Source: JAFGTX01 sp942492225
GTDB taxonomy: Bacteria; Bacillota; Clostridia; Peptostreptococcales; Acidaminobacteraceae
Direction: 5' to 3'
Length of the DNA stretch: 64,000 nt
Assembly: GCA_942492225.1 (NCBI GenBank)
Contig: CALODS010000055.1
Location: 1 to 64,000 of the forward strand
In this document: positions 17,342 through 25,257 of the stretch, piece after piece
Position numbering within the stretch: the first letter of the stretch is position 1
Layout: the number at the start of each line of letters is the position of its first letter
Program-made: the position numbers and the translations under genes
The notes under the pieces: generated by a model
The model's input: the letters and a program-made list of their open reading frames with translations, nothing else
Database searches by the model: none
Told to the model about the DNA's origin: nothing

Positions 17342-18811
17342 ATGAAACAACCAACACCATTAGTAGATGCATTGCTGGCATACGAAAAAGAAAATGTTGT
17401 GCCTTTTGATGTACCTGGTCATAAACGTGGTAAAGGCAATCAAGGATTGTCAGCTTTTTTTGGTGAACGATTAACATCATTAGATGTTAACTCAATGAAA
17501 TGTTTGGATTATATTAATCATCCAATTAGTGTCATTAAAGAATCAGAGAATTTATTAGCGGAATTATATGGTAGTGATGAAGCTTTCTTTTTGGTAAATG
17601 GAACAACGGCTGGCGTACAAGCAATGATTATCAGCGCCTGTCAACCAGGAGAAAAAATTATAATGCCAAGAAATGTTCACAAATCAGCTATGAATGGTCT
17701 TATATTGTCTGGAGCGATTCCAATATATTTAACACCAGCTTTTGAAGACGAAATGGGAATTAGCCTAAATATCACATTAGACCAGATAAAAGCTGTAGTC
17801 GAAACAGAAGGCGGTATTAAAGCAGTGTTTCTCATTAATCCAACGTATTTTGGCATTGCATGTGAACTAAAAAATATTGTAGATTATTGTAAAGAGAGAG
17901 AGATTCTTGTTATTGTAGATGAAGCCCATGGTGCACATTTGCCATTCTCAAATGAGTTACCAATGTCAGCGATGGAAGCTGGTGCAGATATGTCAGCTAT
18001 TAGCTTGCATAAAACTGGTGGCTCCATGACACAGAGCTCGGCTTTACTTTTAAAAAGTGATTGTATTGATCATGATACTGTTAGACAAGCAATTAATCTT
18101 ACACAAACAACAAGTGCTTCTTATATATTGATGGCGAGTTTAGATATTGCACGAGCAGAACTTGCAGAAAATGGCATTGAAATATTCGAGAACGTGTTGG
18201 CATTATCTAGATACGCGCGAAATGAAATTAATAAAATAGATGGATTATATGCCTACGGAAAAAGTAAGATTAATAAAACTTCATTTTATGACTTTGATGA
18301 GACAAAGTTAGTTATAAATCCAACTGGACTTAAAATGACTGGATTTGAATTATATGAGTGTTTAAGAGAAAAATATAAAATACAAATGGAACTAGGTGAA
18401 CTTTGCACAACGGTAGCCATTATTAGTGTAGGAGATACACAAGAAGCAATAGACACTTTGATAGAAGCATTAAAAGATATCAGTGTCCATAAAGGCTGTG
18501 GTGGTAAAACGGCAGGATTTAAAGAAATGCCACCAATTGGTGCACTTGTATTATCGCCACGAGATGCATTTTATGCAAAAAAAGAAGTTGTATCTTTAGA
18601 GGAGAGTTGTGGGCGTATTGCAGGAGAATCTATTATGATTTATCCTCCAGGTATTCCTATTATTGCCTTGGGTGAAATCATTAGTGAAGAGGTTATTCAG
18701 TATATTCGCTATATCAAAGATGAGGAAGTAAATTTTTCTAGTTCTTATGATGAAGCATTGGAATCAATTAAAGTTGTGACGACAAAGAAGTATTTAAAAA
18801 AGAACAAATAA
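17342..18811 (+). CDS. speA: Arginine decarboxylase (Orn/Lys/Arg decarboxylase fold)
   Basis: 489 aa, similar to the short Gram-positive SpeA-type enzymes without the N-terminal wing domain. The PLP-dependent major domain shows VPGHKRGKG near the N-terminus, LVNGTTAGVQAM, VDEAHGAHLPFS and the PLP lysine in SLHKTGGSMTQSSAL. A C-terminal subdomain follows. Arginine is the likely substrate because speB follows agmatine chemistry; lysine or ornithine specificity cannot be excluded from sequence. The start at 17342 follows GGAGGGG; the in-frame TTG at 17330 overlaps that site and is unlikely. Confidence 0.88.
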   Translation: MKQPTPLVDALLAYEKENVVPFDVPGHKRGKGNQGLSAFFGERLTSLDVNSMKCLDYINHPISVIKESENLLAELYGSDEAFFLVNGTTAGVQAMIISACQPGEKIIMPRNVHKSAMNGLILSGAIPIYLTPAFEDEMGISLNITLDQIKAVVETEGGIKAVFLINPTYFGIACELKNIVDYCKEREILVIVDEAHGAHLPFSNELPMSAMEAGADMSAISLHKTGGSMTQSSALLLKSDCIDHDTVRQAINLTQTTSASYILMASLDIARAELAENGIEIFENVLALSRYARNEINKIDGLYAYGKSKINKTSFYDFDETKLVINPTGLKMTGFELYECLREKYKIQMELGELCTTVAIISVGDTQEAIDTLIEALKDISVHKGCGGKTAGFKEMPPIGALVLSPRDAFYAKKEVVSLEESCGRIAGESIMIYPPGIPIIALGEIISEEVIQYIRYIKDEEVNFSSSYDEALESIKVVTTKKYLKKNK

Positions 18812-18815
18812 TGAT

Positions 18816-18864
18816 AAAATCTAGAGGCTGCTTATTTAAATAGGTAGAAACTAGATTTTTTTTT
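18816..18864 (+). terminator. Terminator of the spe operon
   Basis: Stem AAAATCTAG/CTAGATTTT around a larger loop, followed by an uninterrupted T-run. Confidence 0.85.
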
Positions 18865-18871
18865 ATCACTA

Positions 18872-18880
18872 TGGTACACT
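18872..18880 (+). promoter_or_regulatory. Extended -10 promoter of yebC-family gene
   Basis: TGGTACACT, an extended -10 element, lies 33 bases before the ATG and immediately after the spe terminator. Confidence 0.4.
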
Positions 18881-18913
18881 ATTTAAGTAAATTTCAGAAG
18901 GAGAAGTGAACTC

Positions 18914-19636
18914 ATGGGTAGAATTGGAAATATTATAAATAAAAAAGGTAAAATGGACGCACAACGTGCCAAAATATTTACTAAATTAGGAAGATATATT
19001 ATGGTAGCTGCCAAAGAAGGCGGCGGTGATCCAGAGTATAATGCAGCACTAAAGTCTGCAATTGAAAAAGCTAAGGCAGCTAATATGCCAAATGACAATA
19101 TCGATAGAGCGATAAAAAAAGGGTCTGGCGATAGTGATGGCGCTGTTTTTACAGAATTAACTTACGAAGGCTATGGTCCAGCAGGTGTTGCTGTACTTGT
19201 AGAATGTCTGACAGACAACATGAATAGAACAGCAGCAGATGTAAGAAGTTACTTTGCAAAAGGTAATGGTAACCTAGGAACAAATGGATGTGTATCATTC
19301 ATGTTTGATCATAAAGGCGTTCTAGTGATTGACAGAACAGAGGACATGGACGAAGAAACTGTTGAAATGGCAGCTATAGAAGCTGGTGCAGAAGATTTTG
19401 TTGTAGAAGAGACACATTTTGAAATCTATACAGAAATCTCTGATCTTGGCGCAGTTCGTGAAGAACTTGCAAAAGAAGGTTACGAATTCTCAATGGCAGA
19501 ACTACGATACCTACCACAAACGATGACAGAGTTAACGTCAGAAGCAGACATTAAGAGTATGAACAAGTTAATTGACCTTTTAGAGGAAAATGACGATGTG
19601 CAGAACGTGTATCACAACTGGTTAGAGACTGAGTAA
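18914..19636 (+). CDS. YebC/PmpR family protein
   Basis: 240 aa, usual length. The family contains DNA-binding regulators and, more recently recognised, factors that relieve ribosome stalling. Typical signatures are RIGNIINKKGKMDAQRAKIF at the N-terminus, GGGDPEYNAAL, NMPNDNIDRAIKKG and YEGYGPAGVAVLVE. The ribosome site AAGGAGAAG precedes the ATG. It is a single-gene unit. Confidence 0.93.
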   Translation: MGRIGNIINKKGKMDAQRAKIFTKLGRYIMVAAKEGGGDPEYNAALKSAIEKAKAANMPNDNIDRAIKKGSGDSDGAVFTELTYEGYGPAGVAVLVECLTDNMNRTAADVRSYFAKGNGNLGTNGCVSFMFDHKGVLVIDRTEDMDEETVEMAAIEAGAEDFVVEETHFEIYTEISDLGAVREELAKEGYEFSMAELRYLPQTMTELTSEADIKSMNKLIDLLEENDDVQNVYHNWLETE

Positions 19637-19687
19637 TTTGTAGTTGTATAGGTTACGAGCTTTACTGAAAAATTATAGGACTAAATG

Positions 19688-19710
19688 ATGGCATACCTCG
19701 CGTATGTCAT
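19688..19710 (+). terminator. Hairpin downstream of yebC-family gene
   Basis: A 9-bp stem ATGGCATAC/GTATGTCAT without a U-tract, upstream of the stronger terminator at 19732. Confidence 0.4.
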
Positions 19711-19731
19711 AACAGACCAATGACGATATTT

Positions 19732-19787
19732 AACACCTCCAATAAATTATTGATTGTATTCAAATAAATTATTAGAGGTGTTTTTTT
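19732..19787 (+). terminator. Terminator after yebC-family gene
   Basis: A long stem (AACACCTC and AATAAATTATT arms with their complements) is followed by seven T's. Confidence 0.88.
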
Positions 19788-19826
19788 GTTGGAGTGACTC
19801 TATATTATTCGATAAGTAGAAATGGC

Positions 19827-20795
19827 TTACACATCTATCGTCTGCTGTTCAATAAAGTCTAATTTAACTTTAATGAATTCTTCAAGATCAGAAATAGTTT
19901 GAAAAAGAGCAGCCCTATTTTCAAAAGCAAGTTGTGAATCGGGAAGAGGAGACTGTTGAAATTGTTTGCGTATTTTATTCAACTGTATTAATAAAGCTTT
20001 ACCGTCATTAGATTCTTTATAGTTTAATGCAAGTTGTTCAAAAAAACTACTTAAAAGCATTGCTTCTTCTTGGATGACAAAAACCATTTTTAAATGTTCA
20101 CGCATATATTTTAAACGATGAAATTGTGTAAGTCTCATTTGGAAGTACTCTAAATAATAGCGGTCTTCAGTGAAAAATGTATTATTCATATGTTCATAGG
20201 AAAGTTTCTTTCCCTTTTTTATAGTGCGTTCTAATTCATCTATAGAGGGTTCAACGCTATTCACCGTACACAAATTTCTTAAGCTATAACTGATTGTCAA
20301 AAGCGATCCTCTAATTTGGTTTTCAACGGTTTGTTGGAGGGCTACTAAGTCATTTTCTCTACTAGGCATATGACTATTAAGCAAAAGTGCTACACCACCA
20401 CCAATTAGAACTAAATAGAGTTCATTGAGTAAAGTGGATATGCTAACGGATTCTAACATAATTAAGTGTGAGGCAAGAACTATATTAACAATCAAGCCTT
20501 CTTTTGCTTTTAGATGTGTTGTAATTGGAATAAAAAGTATAAGAAATAAACCGATATTTAATACATGATAACCAAAAAAAGTGAAAATGAGTGCCGATAA
20601 AGTAATGCCTATGAGTGAAGAATAAAGACGTCGCCATGAGGCTGTTAATGAGTCTCTTTTAGTGTCTAACATATTTAAGATAGTTACTATGCCTGCTGAA
20701 AGCGCAAAATTAATATGCAGTAAATCTGCAATGATAAATGCTAGGGTGAATCCTAATGAAAGTTTTAAAGTTTTATAAAATAGATTGTGGTTCAT
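19827..20795 (-). CDS. Aromatic acid exporter family (DUF939/FUSC-like) membrane protein
   Basis: 322 aa. The N-terminal 140 residues hold about four or five hydrophobic segments (for example FTLAFIIADLL, LNIGLFLILFIPI and ELYLVLIGGGVALLL). A soluble helical C-terminal domain follows. This is the architecture of the ArAE_1 (DUF939) family. These are thought to be exporters, but substrates are mostly unknown. A Fur-type operator overlaps the predicted start site, so iron control is likely. It is monocistronic, divergent from the HEPN-like gene. Confidence 0.8.
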   Translation of the reverse strand: MNHNLFYKTLKLSLGFTLAFIIADLLHINFALSAGIVTILNMLDTKRDSLTASWRRLYSSLIGITLSALIFTFFGYHVLNIGLFLILFIPITTHLKAKEGLIVNIVLASHLIMLESVSISTLLNELYLVLIGGGVALLLNSHMPSRENDLVALQQTVENQIRGSLLTISYSLRNLCTVNSVEPSIDELERTIKKGKKLSYEHMNNTFFTEDRYYLEYFQMRLTQFHRLKYMREHLKMVFVIQEEAMLLSSFFEQLALNYKESNDGKALLIQLNKIRKQFQQSPLPDSQLAFENRAALFQTISDLEEFIKVKLDFIEQQTIDV

Positions 20796-20814
20796 GATAA
20801 CTCCTTTGAATACT

Positions 20815-20833
20815 CGATAATGATTATCAAGTA
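20815..20833 (-). promoter_or_regulatory. Predicted Fur box
   Basis: The + strand reads GATAATGATTATCAAGTAT. The first 14 bases match the 19-base Fur consensus exactly and contain the perfect palindrome GATAAT-G-ATTATC. It abuts and partly overlaps the -10 of the minus-strand promoter and covers the start site, as expected for repression by Fur-Fe. Confidence 0.75.
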
Positions 20834-20857
20834 TATCATTAAATGTTTATTTGTAAA
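20830..20857 (-). promoter_or_regulatory. Promoter of the DUF939 gene
   Basis: On the minus strand, TTTACA (20857-20852) and TATACT (20835-20830) are spaced by 16 bases, upstream of the ATG at 20795. Confidence 0.65.
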
Positions 20858-21005
20858 GTTACGATTGTTCAGTAGTTATGTTATAATTTGTAAAAGCACT
20901 AAATCCATAGCAAGTTTAAAAATATAATTAATCAGATAGTCTATATAATTTACTGAGTACTTTTCAGTATGATTAAATTTCAAGAAATATGATCGAGGTG
21001 AATAA

Positions 21006-21575
21006 ATGAAACATCAACAAGTACAACATCATTGGAGTTATTTTATTAATTTAGAAAAAGATTTTGAAAAGTTGACCCATTATATTGAACCTTCAAAGAA
21101 TAACTATTCAGTTTATTCTTTTGAACTAAATAAAATAATACTATTGGCGTGTTCAGAATTCGAAGTACTTTGCAAAGAATTTTGCGAAAGTTTTGAGAAA
21201 AATAAGAATTATGATTTCGTAAAAATTGATGATTTAAGAAATGCCTTGTGCCATAAATATCCTAATTTACCGGATGTACAAATTAGATTGCCTAGAACGG
21301 ATCTTGTCATACGGCCATTACTTACATGGCGAGAAAATCATCAACCCGATTGGTGGAGGGATCATAATGCTGTAAAGCATGATCGATTTGATTATTATCA
21401 TTTATCGAATTTAGAAAATGCCATCAAATCTTTATCTGCTCTAATGGCGTTAAATTTATATGTTCATCGTGAATATAATGTAGCAATTAATACATTTCCA
21501 CAAGTGCTAGATGCACCTTACTTGCCAGAAGAAATGTTGACACAAGGAAAAGCGTCGTTGCCAGATTTTAAATAA
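21006..21575 (+). CDS. Unknown protein with HEPN-like motifs
   Basis: 189 aa, soluble, predicted mainly helical. I do not recognise a named family. Two segments resemble the R-x4-6-H motif of HEPN-type ribonucleases: DLRNALCHKY (R78, H83) and WWRDHNAVKHDR (R118, H125). The latter precedes a hydrophobic helix (LENAIKSLSALMALNL). No antitoxin-like partner is adjacent; neighbours are the DUF939 gene (divergent) and a GGDEF gene (convergent). The ribosome site GAGGTG lies seven bases before the ATG. A HEPN assignment is inference from short motifs. Confidence 0.6.
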   Translation: MKHQQVQHHWSYFINLEKDFEKLTHYIEPSKNNYSVYSFELNKIILLACSEFEVLCKEFCESFEKNKNYDFVKIDDLRNALCHKYPNLPDVQIRLPRTDLVIRPLLTWRENHQPDWWRDHNAVKHDRFDYYHLSNLENAIKSLSALMALNLYVHREYNVAINTFPQVLDAPYLPEEMLTQGKASLPDFK

Positions 21576-21604
21576 ACAGTCTCAGGAAGACTGTTTATTT
21601 TTTT
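21570..21604. terminator. Terminator between HEPN-like gene and GGDEF gene
   Basis: Stem AAATAAACAGTCT with its complement and loop CAGGA, then a T-run. The opposing GGDEF gene ends inside the hairpin, so it may serve both strands. Confidence 0.88.
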
Positions 21605-23294
21605 GTTTCATTTTATACATTTGTGTATCGGCATCTTTAATCATTTGATCAATGTCTTTTCTATCACCTGCACTATAATGACTTATACCAATGGATAAAC
21701 CGATATATTTAGACGGGGGGATTTTAATTATTGAATTTGTTTTTTGATGAATATGATGATTGTAACCATCTTCACTAGAAAGATCGTTAATCAGTTTGTT
21801 TGCAAGTTCATTCGCACTAGCAATATCTTGATTTGGTAACAATATAATAAATTCATCACCACCATAACGAGAAAAAATTGAAGGTGAAGGTAGAGTCAAC
21901 AATATATTTTTGGTGAATTCAGTCAAAAGATAATCACCAATATCATGTCCAAAATTATCATTATAGAATTTAAAATTGTCTAAATCCATAAAGAGTAAAG
22001 TGAATCCATGAATCAAAAAATCATCTGTTTCTTTTATGAGTCGTCCAATTTCTTCATAAAGTTTTGTTCGATTAATGAGCCCTGTCAATTGGTCCGTTGA
22101 TGCAATATTTATAAGTTGACTATTTAGATGATTAAGTTGCTGATTGTGTTCATCTAATTGCCTATTTGCACTGTTTAACTCAGCTGTACGTTCTGAAACA
22201 AGATATTCAAGATTTTCAGTGTGATGCTTAATTGATTTTGTCATCTTATTGTAGGCAGAGACCAGTTGTCCAATTTCATCAGTGCTTTCTTCATAATCTA
22301 ACATTATAAAGTCCATTTGTTCTGATTGTTTTACTGCTTCCGTTAGTTTTAAGAGTGGCTGTGAAAATTTGTGTGCAAAGAAAATGGTTATCAAGATGGT
22401 TATTAGCATAATCATGAACGTAGAAAAAATAAGATTACTAGACATATCTGAAATAGGTCGATTAATCTCTTGTTTAGGTGTTGTAATCGCAAGCCGCCAT
22501 CCTGGAGTGTTTGGAATGGTTCTATAGGTAATTATTTTAGCAACGTCTTCAACTGAGTCAAAGTATTCACCTGTACCAGAAAGCTGTTTATACATATTTT
22601 CACCAATGTCACTGAGACCAGGATATCCAAGTGCATCTGCATTAAAAATATTATAATTCATAATTATTTCAGTTTTTGGATGGGCCAAGACCAGTCCAGT
22701 TTCATCAAGAATCCAGCCATAACTGGCCCCTTCTAACTTAATTGAAGAAACTAATTTAGAAACAGTTTCAAGGTCAATGACACCGGCTATTGCACCAATA
22801 AAGTCATCTGTTTTGTCTAAAATTGGTATACCTATGACTATAACTGGCGCATTGGTTACACGGCCTATGATGGGATTGCTAATAATAAAAGGAGGGTGGT
22901 CTTTGGCCAACCGTTTATAATAATCACGATCTTTTATATCACCGTTATAACCACTAGGATCATGGAAGGTTCCTTCTTTAGTAATAAAAATTGTATTAAC
23001 AAAATTATAGTGTTCAGAGGTTATTAAATCACTTAACAATTTAGTGTTTTCAGGAGTTATTAATCGTTGAAATTGTTCCATTTCAGCTAGCGTTGATAAT
23101 ACACTAATATGTTTATCAATAAGCAAAGCGATATGATTACTGTATAATTCACTTGTTTCTATAGAATTATCAAGTTTTAATTTGAGTAAATGTTTTGATT
23201 TGTTGGTGAAAAAAAAGACCGCACATGTTACAATTACAAACATCACAAGAATTAAACTATAAGCTAAAAATTTATTTTGTAAAGATTTAAACAT
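21582..23294 (-). CDS. Membrane diguanylate cyclase (Cache-HAMP-GGDEF)
   Basis: 570 aa. A first membrane helix (about 8-30) is followed by an extracellular dCache-type sensor (about 35-270, with DRDYYKRL and a typical PIL...GAIAGVIDL core). A second helix (about 285-305), a HAMP region, a coiled coil and a C-terminal GGDEF domain with RYGGDEF complete it. It should make cyclic di-GMP in response to an external ligand. No RxxD inhibitory site is seen five residues before GGDEF. The start at 23294 follows AAAGGA; an in-frame ATG ten codons upstream has a poorer site. It is divergent from the next GGDEF gene. Confidence 0.88.
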   Translation of the reverse strand: MFKSLQNKFLAYSLILVMFVIVTCAVFFFTNKSKHLLKLKLDNSIETSELYSNHIALLIDKHISVLSTLAEMEQFQRLITPENTKLLSDLITSEHYNFVNTIFITKEGTFHDPSGYNGDIKDRDYYKRLAKDHPPFIISNPIIGRVTNAPVIVIGIPILDKTDDFIGAIAGVIDLETVSKLVSSIKLEGASYGWILDETGLVLAHPKTEIIMNYNIFNADALGYPGLSDIGENMYKQLSGTGEYFDSVEDVAKIITYRTIPNTPGWRLAITTPKQEINRPISDMSSNLIFSTFMIMLITILITIFFAHKFSQPLLKLTEAVKQSEQMDFIMLDYEESTDEIGQLVSAYNKMTKSIKHHTENLEYLVSERTAELNSANRQLDEHNQQLNHLNSQLINIASTDQLTGLINRTKLYEEIGRLIKETDDFLIHGFTLLFMDLDNFKFYNDNFGHDIGDYLLTEFTKNILLTLPSPSIFSRYGGDEFIILLPNQDIASANELANKLINDLSSEDGYNHHIHQKTNSIIKIPPSKYIGLSIGISHYSAGDRKDIDQMIKDADTQMYKMKQKNKQSS

Positions 23295-23427
23295 CACTTT
23301 ATCCTTTCTCTTTGAATGAATCATGTATGGATATATTATATAGAAAAAACGCCTATAATGATATCTTTTAATAAGGAAGGGGTATAAAGTATTTTAAATG
23401 TTGCTATAAATTATGAGGGAGGTCATC

Positions 23428-24432
23428 ATGAGAAATGCAGAAATATATATTAGGAATAAAAAAACATCAAAAAAGGTCAATATTACGGATGACAATAAAC
23501 CGGAAATAGATGATTTAATGGTAGAAAAATGGCAAAAAATAATCAATCTTGTTGCTGAAATATTCAATGTCCCTGCGGGGCTTATTATGAAAATAACCAA
23601 AGGCAGTATGAAAGTATATCTTAAAAGCAGTAATAGCAGTAATCCTTATAAAGTTGGAGAAGAGGGCTGTTTAGGTACCGGTTTATATTGTGAGACGGTC
23701 ATTGGGAATGATTCTGAACTACTTGTTGCTAATGCCTTAGAGGATGAACAGTGGAAGTATAATCCAGATGTTGAACTTAATATGATCTCCTACTATGGCC
23801 TGCCTATACATTGGCCAGACCAAAGCTTTTTCGGCACTATTTGTGTGTTAGATGATACCTATAATGACTATACGGAGCAATTTAAACGATTGTTGAAGAG
23901 TTTTAAAGAAGTGATTGAAGACGATTTAAAATTACTGATGAGTCAACAACAGCTGAATTATCTTGCGAATAAAGATTATTTGACTGGTGCCTATAATAGA
24001 GAAGCGATGGTTCGCTTTATGGAAGAGGAGTTAAAGCGCTCTCAGCGAACAAAAGTTTATTTTAGCATTGTTTTGATTGATATTGATGAGTTCAGTAGAT
24101 TGAATCAATTAGTTGGGTATTCAATAGGTGATTTAATTTTAGTGGATTTTGTTAATCTTATTGAACGTGAAGTAAGAACAATTGATAGTGTAGGACGCTG
24201 GGCTGGTGATGAACTGATCGTTCTTTGTCCAAATACAAATGAGACAGGTGCAAAAAAAATTGTGACGAAGCTGGATAAAATTATTGAGGCACACGAATTT
24301 CATGATAAACATCATCTGACTTGTAGTTTTGGAGTAAGTACCTATATGAGTACCAATGATACGGTTGAGTACCTTATAAGTCAAGCAAATAGACATCTTG
24401 AAAAAGAAAAGAAAAAAGTAATGAAAGACTAG
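23428..24432 (+). CDS. GAF-GGDEF protein, variant active site AGDEL
   Basis: 334 aa, soluble. A GAF-type sensor fills about 25-165 (GTGLYCETVIG, YYGLPIHWP, GTICVLDD). A GGDEF domain follows from about 175 (NKDYLTGAYNRE, VLIDIDEFSRLN). The signature is AGDEL rather than GGDEF, while the RxxD inhibitory site (RTID, five residues upstream) is kept. It may be active, weakly active or a c-di-GMP receptor. The start at 23428 follows GGGAGG; an ATG five codons upstream overlaps that site. Confidence 0.85.
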   Translation: MRNAEIYIRNKKTSKKVNITDDNKPEIDDLMVEKWQKIINLVAEIFNVPAGLIMKITKGSMKVYLKSSNSSNPYKVGEEGCLGTGLYCETVIGNDSELLVANALEDEQWKYNPDVELNMISYYGLPIHWPDQSFFGTICVLDDTYNDYTEQFKRLLKSFKEVIEDDLKLLMSQQQLNYLANKDYLTGAYNREAMVRFMEEELKRSQRTKVYFSIVLIDIDEFSRLNQLVGYSIGDLILVDFVNLIEREVRTIDSVGRWAGDELIVLCPNTNETGAKKIVTKLDKIIEAHEFHDKHHLTCSFGVSTYMSTNDTVEYLISQANRHLEKEKKKVMKD

Positions 24433-24468
24433 ACAGTAAGTGTTTTTCATGGTTAAATTTTAGTGATA

Positions 24469-24491
24469 GAAAATTGGGTAGTCCAATTTTC
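24469..24491 (+). promoter_or_regulatory. Perfect palindrome before Crp-like gene
   Basis: GAAAATTGG and its exact complement are separated by GTAGT. No T-run follows, so an operator role is at least as likely as a terminator for the GAF-GGDEF gene. Confidence 0.4.
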
Positions 24492-24533
24492 GAAATGGGG
24501 ACATAAGTCCTTAAAATCATAGCGAATTATAGA

Positions 24534-24539
24534 TATAAT
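24534..24539 (+). promoter_or_regulatory. -10 element before the Crp-like gene
   Basis: TATAAT ends only 14 bases before the GTG start, which would give a very short leader. No good -35 was found. Confidence 0.3.
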
Positions 24540-24553
24540 GGAGTTGTAAACAA

Positions 24554-25237
24554 GTGAACCTAAATCAAGTGCTCGCAAACTCAATTGAAATCAATGAACA
24601 TATTTTGAAAAGTCCTCAAAGAATTCAAAATAAATGGACTCTACACAACTATTTCGCGGAAGATATCATTTGCGAGGTTGGAGAAAGTTATCCTTACTTT
24701 TTTGTTATTGTTGAAGGTCATGCCAATATTCAACATACGTCTGAAAAAGGAAAAACTTATTCACAATCCATATATGGTGTAGGAACTTATTTTGGTGAGT
24801 TAGAGATTTTTGGCGGCAAACCATTTGTATGTAGCATTGAAGCAATGACGGATGTGACACTGATTCGATTGGAAAGACAGTACTTTTTAGAATGGATTCA
24901 AGAAGACAATGATTTCTTATTCTATTTAATGAAGACACTGTGTGAAAGTTCATATGATTTATCTTTAAAAGCGAGTCAAGATACACTTTATTCTTTGACA
25001 TTTAGAATATGTGATTACTTAATTGAATGCAAAGAAAAGGATATTTCGAATACCCATGCCAATGTGTTTTTAAGTAAAAAGTATCTGAGCGAGAAGTTTG
25101 TTGTAACGAAGAGGAGTATCAACAGGATTCTCAAAGAGTTACAGGATAAAGGATTCATTGAAATCAAAGATTCTTACATTGAAGTTTTAGATTTGAATGG
25201 CTTGTTAGCTTTAAGAGAACAAACAAGATATCTATAG
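24554..25237 (+). CDS. Crp/Fnr family transcriptional regulator
   Basis: 227 aa. It has an N-terminal cyclic nucleotide-binding-type beta-roll (about 35-120, with GVGTYFGELEIFGGKP), a dimerisation helix and a C-terminal helix-turn-helix (about 165-200, LSEKFVVTKRSINRILKEL). It lacks the N-terminal cysteine cluster of FNR, so a small-molecule effector is likely. The GTG start follows GGAG at about ten bases. Only 20 bases separate it from the BMP lipoprotein gene, so it probably belongs to that operon and may control nucleoside uptake (inference). Confidence 0.85.
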   Translation: MNLNQVLANSIEINEHILKSPQRIQNKWTLHNYFAEDIICEVGESYPYFFVIVEGHANIQHTSEKGKTYSQSIYGVGTYFGELEIFGGKPFVCSIEAMTDVTLIRLERQYFLEWIQEDNDFLFYLMKTLCESSYDLSLKASQDTLYSLTFRICDYLIECKEKDISNTHANVFLSKKYLSEKFVVTKRSINRILKELQDKGFIEIKDSYIEVLDLNGLLALREQTRYL

Positions 25238-25257
25238 GAAGAAACAGGGGGATAACA

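Noticed and set aside
24534..24554. Leaderless transcript for the Crp-like gene
   Set aside because: The TATAAT is close to the GTG, but no -35 box supports it and a GGAG site exists upstream, so the true promoter may lie further away.
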